Source: Cryptomeria japonica
Lineage: Eukaryota > Streptophyta > Pinopsida > Cupressales > Cupressaceae
Length of the DNA stretch: 64,000 bases
Reading direction: 5' to 3'
Assembly (NCBI RefSeq): GCF_030272615.1
Contig: NC_081415.1
Span: 261,268,425-261,332,424, forward strand
Position numbers and translations under genes: made by a program. The notes below the pieces were generated by a model. The model was not told the origin of the DNA, made no database searches, and saw only the letters and a list, made by a program, of their open reading frames with translations. This document shows positions 58,661 through 64,000 of this stretch, piece after piece (position 1 is the first letter of the stretch; every line of letters starts with the position of its first letter).

Positions 58661-59062
58661 GGACCTTTTTTTTTTTTCATCAATAAACGCTGAGCCGAAT
58701 TTATATATTAATTGTTGAAAAAGATTACAGGATAAGCCCAAAGTGCCTGAAACGGACATTTTGAAACCAATCCCTAAATATGCACAGAGAAGGAAATAAC
58801 TCCATTGCCCACAAAATTATGAGCTCGGTATGAATATAAGTTTATCTTAAAAAACATTAAACCCTATAATGCTTCTTCATCAATTCAAAAAACCTTTAGA
58901 TTTAAGAGCTACGATAATCAAAAACTTATCAAAGTATCTGAGAGTTTGACTTTAACAGAATTTTTCTTAAATTTTTCTAAAAAACTAAAAAAAAACCCAT
59001 CTGCCAACTAACAGCTTTGCAACGTCTCAAAGGAAAGCACCCAACATGGAAAACCTATATGT
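58661..59062. other. No gene seen
   Basis: Non-coding DNA next to the broken ORF, possibly its 3' flank in minus orientation. Confidence 0.4.
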
Positions 59063-61393
59063 TTAAGGGTCTTCTTCTGGCATTGCAGGAGGCTTTGGGG
59101 CTCTGCCTCTTCCATGGCCTTTGCTCGGAGGACGTCCTTGGCCCCAACCAAAACCGCGACCTGAACCTCTACCACCACCTCTCCTGCCCTGTTCTGCATG
59201 GGGTTCCTCTACTTCTGCTTTTGGGGGTAAGACTCCATTAAGCCTAGCAAATTCAAGGATCTCTTCCTCCCTACCCAAATCTTCCAGATTCTCTCTGAGA
59301 AAGCACCATTTGAGAAATATAAGTCCCATACCTACAAATGATCTATGATTGTTGAGGTCCTTGCTAGTAAGGTCAAGCAGAAAGGATAAAATTTGATAAG
59401 CTCGTCGGGAACGTTGAAAATAATTCTCTCACTCGACCGAGGAGCCCTTGAATCATGATGCGCCTTATTAAGGATCTCTTGTAATTCCAACAGAATGTCA
59501 TTTGGGAAAAGCCTCTTGGTGAGGGTCCAAATTGCTTGCTTGTCTAGCTTCAAGTCCATGAGGGAGGTGACAAACCTAGATGAAATACTAGTATTATCGT
59601 AGGGGTATTCTGTAATGCCCCGCCAGGAACCCTAAAGGAAAACAACACAACTAGACAACTAAAGGGTGAAATAAAAAAATTTTGTTAAAGACTAAGTGTA
59701 CTAACTATAATCATTGCACGTTTAACAACACAGCGGAAGTCTATCATAAGTTTTCCTAAGGGTAACCAACAAAGATTAATTTCATAGATTATATTAACAC
59801 CACAGTTAATCCATTTAATTGGATAAATTGAATACTTAAGTTTAAAATCACACATACATCCAAATAAATTTAATAAAGAAATAAAAGTATTCCAACATAT
59901 CCAATTTCCATAAACCATTTAAACATAAGATCAAAACAATAACATCCATTTCACTGACATAATAATATTACAATATCCATAAATACATGGCTTCCAATAA
60001 TACCACTGGTTACAAAGATACAATATCAAGGTTACATAAAAGTCTGATACAATGACCACAAGGTCTCAACTGAACAATGATCTCGAACAAGAGCTGGTAC
60101 ATAAACCACGATCCAAGAAACACCAGTGAAGCCTTTCCTCGCCTGAAGATACAATCCAGAACATCCAATGGGAAGTGGCACTACCACCTGACCATGTCAT
60201 CCCGAAATGGAACCACCCCACTGTGCTAGGAGATAGTAGAAACCCTCAAGCAAGCAAAGTAAAACAAGTACAAAAGGACTACAAGACTCTGCAACCATCC
60301 ATGTAACACAACTCACAAAACACTAGTGACTCTAAGAAGAGAGTGTCATCTAGCTTGATGGTTACCATGGTATAGCCTCCATAGGTCTCGACCCCCATAC
60401 TCGAGTTTCTCCTGGTAACCTCTCCGGAGCCTTCGGTTCCAACTAAGTCTCATGCAGACCCTACCAATCCTTTCATGAAGACAAGGTGGTAAGTTTGCCA
60501 TTCTAGGCCTTCTCGTAACATCATGAGCCCTATACAAGCACTCACCTATGCATGAGGCACATTTATCTTAATTAATATTTAATCTACCCACCCCCTAATC
60601 AATTATTAGGTTATCACTTTTTAACTAACTTTCGACGGGTTATCCTGTCATCCACTTCAGGCACGACCCCCGCTCGAAAGCCACTCTCTCTCTTAGGACA
60701 CTAACAGGAAATGTTTCTCTTTACGAGAACTCTATGGCGAAATAGGCAACCATAAACAATCCTGACAAGCACAGGTGAAGGATACACAAATACCAACCCA
60801 AGATTGACCATTTGGACAAAAACACACAATGGCTCATATCAAATAGGTTATACAACAACACCTGGTCTAGGAGAAATAATAACATAGGACACAATGACAA
60901 TTTAACCAAAATTGCAATGAAATAAAACTTGACTGAGAACACAATATACACAAGATCCTATTACAGGCAATCTTTCCTTAAAAACAGCCAAAACATAAAT
61001 AACATACAATTTATGAATTTCCAGATAACAAGAATTTACAACTATTTAATACCAAAAACATCCATCTTGTCATTTGTCCAAAAAGATTTAAAATAAATTT
61101 ACATATGTATTAATCTCCTAATGTATTTCCAATATGTATATCGAATTTAAAATTATAAAAATACTAAATTCCAAATTCTTTATTCTTAAATTGACAATTA
61201 AAATTATATATATATATATATATATATTAACACATTATAATTATTTTATTATTATTTATTTATTATTTATTATTTTTTTTTTCTATTTAAAAGAAAAACT
61301 AAATAACAAATAAAATAATAAATAAAATTAAAAACTAAAATTAAAAATTAAAATTAAAATCTTTTTTTTAAAAAAACAAACTAACTTGTGAAG

Positions 61394-61544
61394 GCTACCA
61401 AGGTAGCGGTGCTACCATTGGCAACTAACGCTACCCTTAGGTAGCGCTGCTGTCCTATGGTAGCAGCCGCTTCCTTTGGGTAGTGCTGCTATCCTAAGGC
61501 AGCAGCCGCTACCCTTGGGTAGTGTTGTTGCCTTATGGCAACAA
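61394..61544. repeat. GC-rich series of short hairpins with co-changing arms
   Basis: Units include GCTACC-aa-GGTAGC (61394-61407), CGCTACC-ctta-GGTAGCG (61429-61446), GCTGCTGTCC-tat-GGTAGCAGC (61446-61467), GCTGCTATCC-taa-GGCAGCAGC (61485-61506), CGCTACC-cttg-GGTAGTG (61507-61524) and TTGTTGCC-ttat-GGCAACAA (61525-61544). Adjacent units alternate between two types in a roughly 40-bp larger period. The block stands out in an otherwise very AT-rich LTR. Confidence 0.85.
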
Positions 61545-62364
61545 CCAAGGTAGAGCTGCGTGAGTAGAGGCATAGCCTCCCCACATAATTTAATAAATTA
61601 ATTTTTTTATTAAATTAAATTTTTTTTGAATTATTTTTTTTTACATATATATTTTTTTTAACAGATTTTTAACAGTAATAATAAAAACAATATTTTTTTT
61701 TTTTCCAATAATTCCCTTTTCACAAAATTTAAGTAAAATAATAAAAAGAACAATATATATTTTTAAAAAAATTTAATTAACCCAAATAAATTTAATGTGT
61801 AATTAAATTTATTTTCTTAAGGTAATTAAAACCATTTCTCAGGTAAATACCCTTTCTCACAAATCTTGTAATTTCCATGCATCCTAATAATATGACAAAT
61901 TTTCTATGATAATTTGCCTTAATTTTCTCAAAATTACATAATTCCCATAAATTAGAAATACCCATTAGACATGGATTTTAAAACAAAACTCGAATTCACT
62001 AGAAGAGGGTTTTAAATTTGACAATTATTTTACACACACATCAAGCAGAGATAAATAGAAATATTTTTAGTAAAACACACAACTAAGAAATCATCCAACC
62101 TGGTATAGTTTTCCTGGAAGAAATCTGTAGAAGAGCCCTAATCCCTTCAATAACTTCCAATAAATTTCTTCACCTAAATTCTTGACCTGTTCCTGTGTGT
62201 CCCTAAAATAAAGACCTAACCCCTATTTAAACTAAAATTCTAGGTTCAATAGCTTTTTCACAAAAAACCTAAATTTAGAATAATAGTAATTTTTTTAATT
62301 TTATTTTCTAAATTTATCACATGCAATAATTAAAAAACATTATTCTTTCTTTACTTTTCTCATG

Positions 62365-62520
62365 CACATTAATTAATTTTCTAAATAAAGAATTAATACA
62401 ATATTTTAATTCCAATTAATTAATTTTCTAAATAAAGAATTAAAACAATACTTTAATTCCAATTAATTATTTTTCTAAATAAAGAATTAAAACAATATTT
62501 TAATTCTAATTAATCCTTTT
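62365..62520. repeat. Three AT-rich tandem copies, unit about 61 bp
   Basis: The phrase ttttctaaataaagaatta, followed by caatattttaattccaatt, repeats three times inside the solo LTR. Confidence 0.8.
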
Positions 62521-62973
62521 ATTCATTTATTTAATTATAACTTTAGAAAATAATAAATACAATTAATCTAATTTATTTTTAAAATAAAAATATATTTCTA
62601 ATACTATGCAGCTTAATTTAATAATTTCTTTAATTAACCAAATTTATAATCTCAATGCATAAACAATACAATAATGAGATAATTTCATAAACTTAATTAA
62701 TTAATTAATTAAATCCACTAAAACACTCAAATTAAACAAATCTCAAGCAATTACCCATAAAAGATAAAATGATAAAATACGAAGACCGAACTAACTGACA
62801 AGACGACTAACTAACGACACTCATACGAGTGTAACTGAGTAAAAAAGGGTCAACTACTATCTCTTCCACTTCCATCGGAAAATATAAGGCACGCTCAGAC
62901 CTGTGAAGCTAAGTGGAGACGATACCCCGTACCTACCTAGTACTTGTACCTGCAATATCTTGCATCACCAAAC

Positions 62974-63007
<34 letters not shown>

Positions 63008-63008
63008 A
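62974..63008. repeat. (AC)n/(AT)n compound microsatellite
   Basis: An AC run passes directly into an AT run near the outer end of the solo LTR. Confidence 0.95.
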
Positions 63009-63650
63009 TATAGAAAACACGACATACACACCGATGAAGGAGAATCGCGACATTCCCTGTCTCACCGAAATGAGTGAAGGAAAATAGTCCCCTTGCATCC
63101 AATACACTCGCAAACACACAACATATAATTCCACATTGCATAAATAAAGTAAAATGTCAGTACGTAGCAATAATACATAAAATGCCATAAATCACAAGTA
63201 CTCAAATACTACAAATAAATTATACATCTCATCTTCAAATAAAGCATAATGTCATAAAAATCTGAATAATATGTCATGGTAATGTATCCACTGAAAAACA
63301 ACCAATAATAAAATATGAGTCTAATGAGTTCAAACTAGTAGGGGTACTACATATTCCTCCCTGCTAATATGTCCACTGCCCATGATGAACTTTACAACCA
63401 GGATGACTGTTAGCTCTGGATATAGCAATAGCCTCTTCAGTCTTAAATCCGTGATTTTCTTGAATGAAACTTGACGGGTGGAAGCCAAAAGGGAAATGGG
63501 AGTGTCTTCACCAAAGCACGAAATTGGCCTTGGATAAATGCTCATAATGAACCCAAATGACTCCTCACCATACATGGCTTCCAACTTTTTTGTCACCTTG
63601 ATGGTTGTCGAGGGTCTAATGCAGCTTAATCTATTTTGGGTTCACTTGCA

Positions 63651-64000
63651 GAGAAAGAATAGTTAATAACTTGCAAGAAAGCTTAACAAAAGCTTGGTGG
63701 CACTTTCTTCAACATGCATTTATGAGAAATGCTTTGCAATGAATTCGCTTGCAAATGTGGCGAAGGATATCCGTCCCAAATCATGCCAAATCTCCCGGTT
63801 GATGAGTTGATGTCTTTCCCATGGACAACACATGCATCATACTAAGAATGATGGCGACCATAGGCTAGCTTTTCGAGAGGCAAGTGGGATAACTCTATTT
63901 TAACAGGGGCAAAAATAAGTGACATCACCATTGGCGTGTCTGTTCATCTCTTGAAGTTGGTGGAAAAGTTTGAATTCCAAAAAAAAGTCGTTTCCCAAAC
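63651..64000. other. Flank of the broken ORF, no clear gene
   Basis: On the minus strand this is upstream of the broken ORF. No frame stays open. The sequence ctattctttctctgcaag near 63645-63665, read on the minus strand, resembles a plant intron 3' end, so the ORF piece could be an exon. Confidence 0.3.

Larger units (their letters stand above)
59606..63356 (-). mobile_element. Solo LTR, 3741 bp, with perfect 5-bp TSD
   Basis: The direct repeat tattc lies at 59606-59610 and 63352-63356. The LTR spans 59611-63351 with ends TGTAATGCCCC and GGGGTACTACA. Landmarks read in minus orientation from 63351 agree with a TGTAGTACCCC start, then a GC-rich hairpin block (61394-61544), (TA)n (61205-61229), a gggggtcgagacc word (about 60400) and a GGGGCATTACA end. 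This is the same layout as the outer LTR at 34027-51547. No internal coding region is present, as expected after LTR-LTR recombination. Confidence 0.92.
59063..63650 (-). pseudogene. Host-like ORF of unknown family, split by a solo LTR and a frameshift
   Basis: Three minus-strand pieces belong together. The first (63357-63596) includes KKLEAMYGEESFGFIMSIYP and CFGEDTPISLLASTR. The second (59332-59605) includes LDKQAIWTLTKRLFPNDILL. The third (59063-59329), in another frame, includes RENLEDLGREEEILEFARLN and a Gly/Arg-rich tail (GRRGGGRGSGRGFG). If the LTR and one target copy are ignored, pieces one and two join in frame at GHISREEYPYDN. A one-base shift right after the second piece separates the third. 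Upstream of 63640 the frame has stops. I do not recognise the protein; it may be an exon-derived or retrogene fragment. The RGG-type tail suggests nucleic-acid binding, but this is only a guess. Confidence 0.55.

Overview
This window looks like nuclear DNA of a seed plant. A gymnosperm is most likely, judging from very long LTRs, layered retroelements, degenerate interstitial telomere-like repeats and the lack of any intact host gene; the species call is inference only. I found no bacterial genes, rRNA, tRNA genes or CRISPR. Almost all recognisable coding sequence belongs to retroelements.

Left part (1-15338): a 75-bp minisatellite (13 units), a copia-type LTR relic, AT-rich DNA with a 132-bp tandem duplication, and degenerate CCCTAAA-like tracts. 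An unrecognised unit lies between telomere-like tracts: an array of about a dozen imperfect hairpins (5015-6068), a broken coding relic (6117-8660) and a second short-motif array (9120-9478). Further telomere-like tracts follow that switch strand three times. Then comes about 4.1 kb of LTR-type DNA in minus orientation.

Middle (15339-32824): a decayed minus-strand Ty1/copia element (LTRs 15339-16882 and 22293-23718) with gag, zinc knuckles, protease, integrase, RT and RNase H fragments. Next is a complete 8.7-kb LTR element (24098-32819, TSD tctag). It carries one intact 1058-codon minus-strand ORF with a retropepsin-like and a G-patch-like region but no RT, RNase H or integrase, so it looks non-autonomous.

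Nested locus (32825-52830): a satellite-like array is split by a roughly 5.0-kb solo LTR whose ends lie at 34027 and 51547. That LTR is itself split by (i) a copia element (34154-43150, TSD atttt) and (ii) a 5'-truncated LINE (45584-49050, 18-bp TSD). The copia carries a truncated Ty3/gypsy element (about 35405-42814) in its 3' LTR, followed by a deletion that fused copia gag to gypsy integrase. The LINE carries an unusual 610-codon ORF downstream of RNase H.

Right part (52831-64000): mostly AT-rich DNA with small tandem duplications, then a broken minus-strand ORF of unknown family. It is interrupted by a 3.74-kb solo LTR (59611-63351) with a perfect 5-bp TSD (tattc).

The most unusual recurring signal is clusters of tandem short hairpins. 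In at least three unrelated places (5015-6068, 39391-39518, 61394-61544) the two arms change together from unit to unit. GC-rich hairpin islands also occur in the other LTR families.
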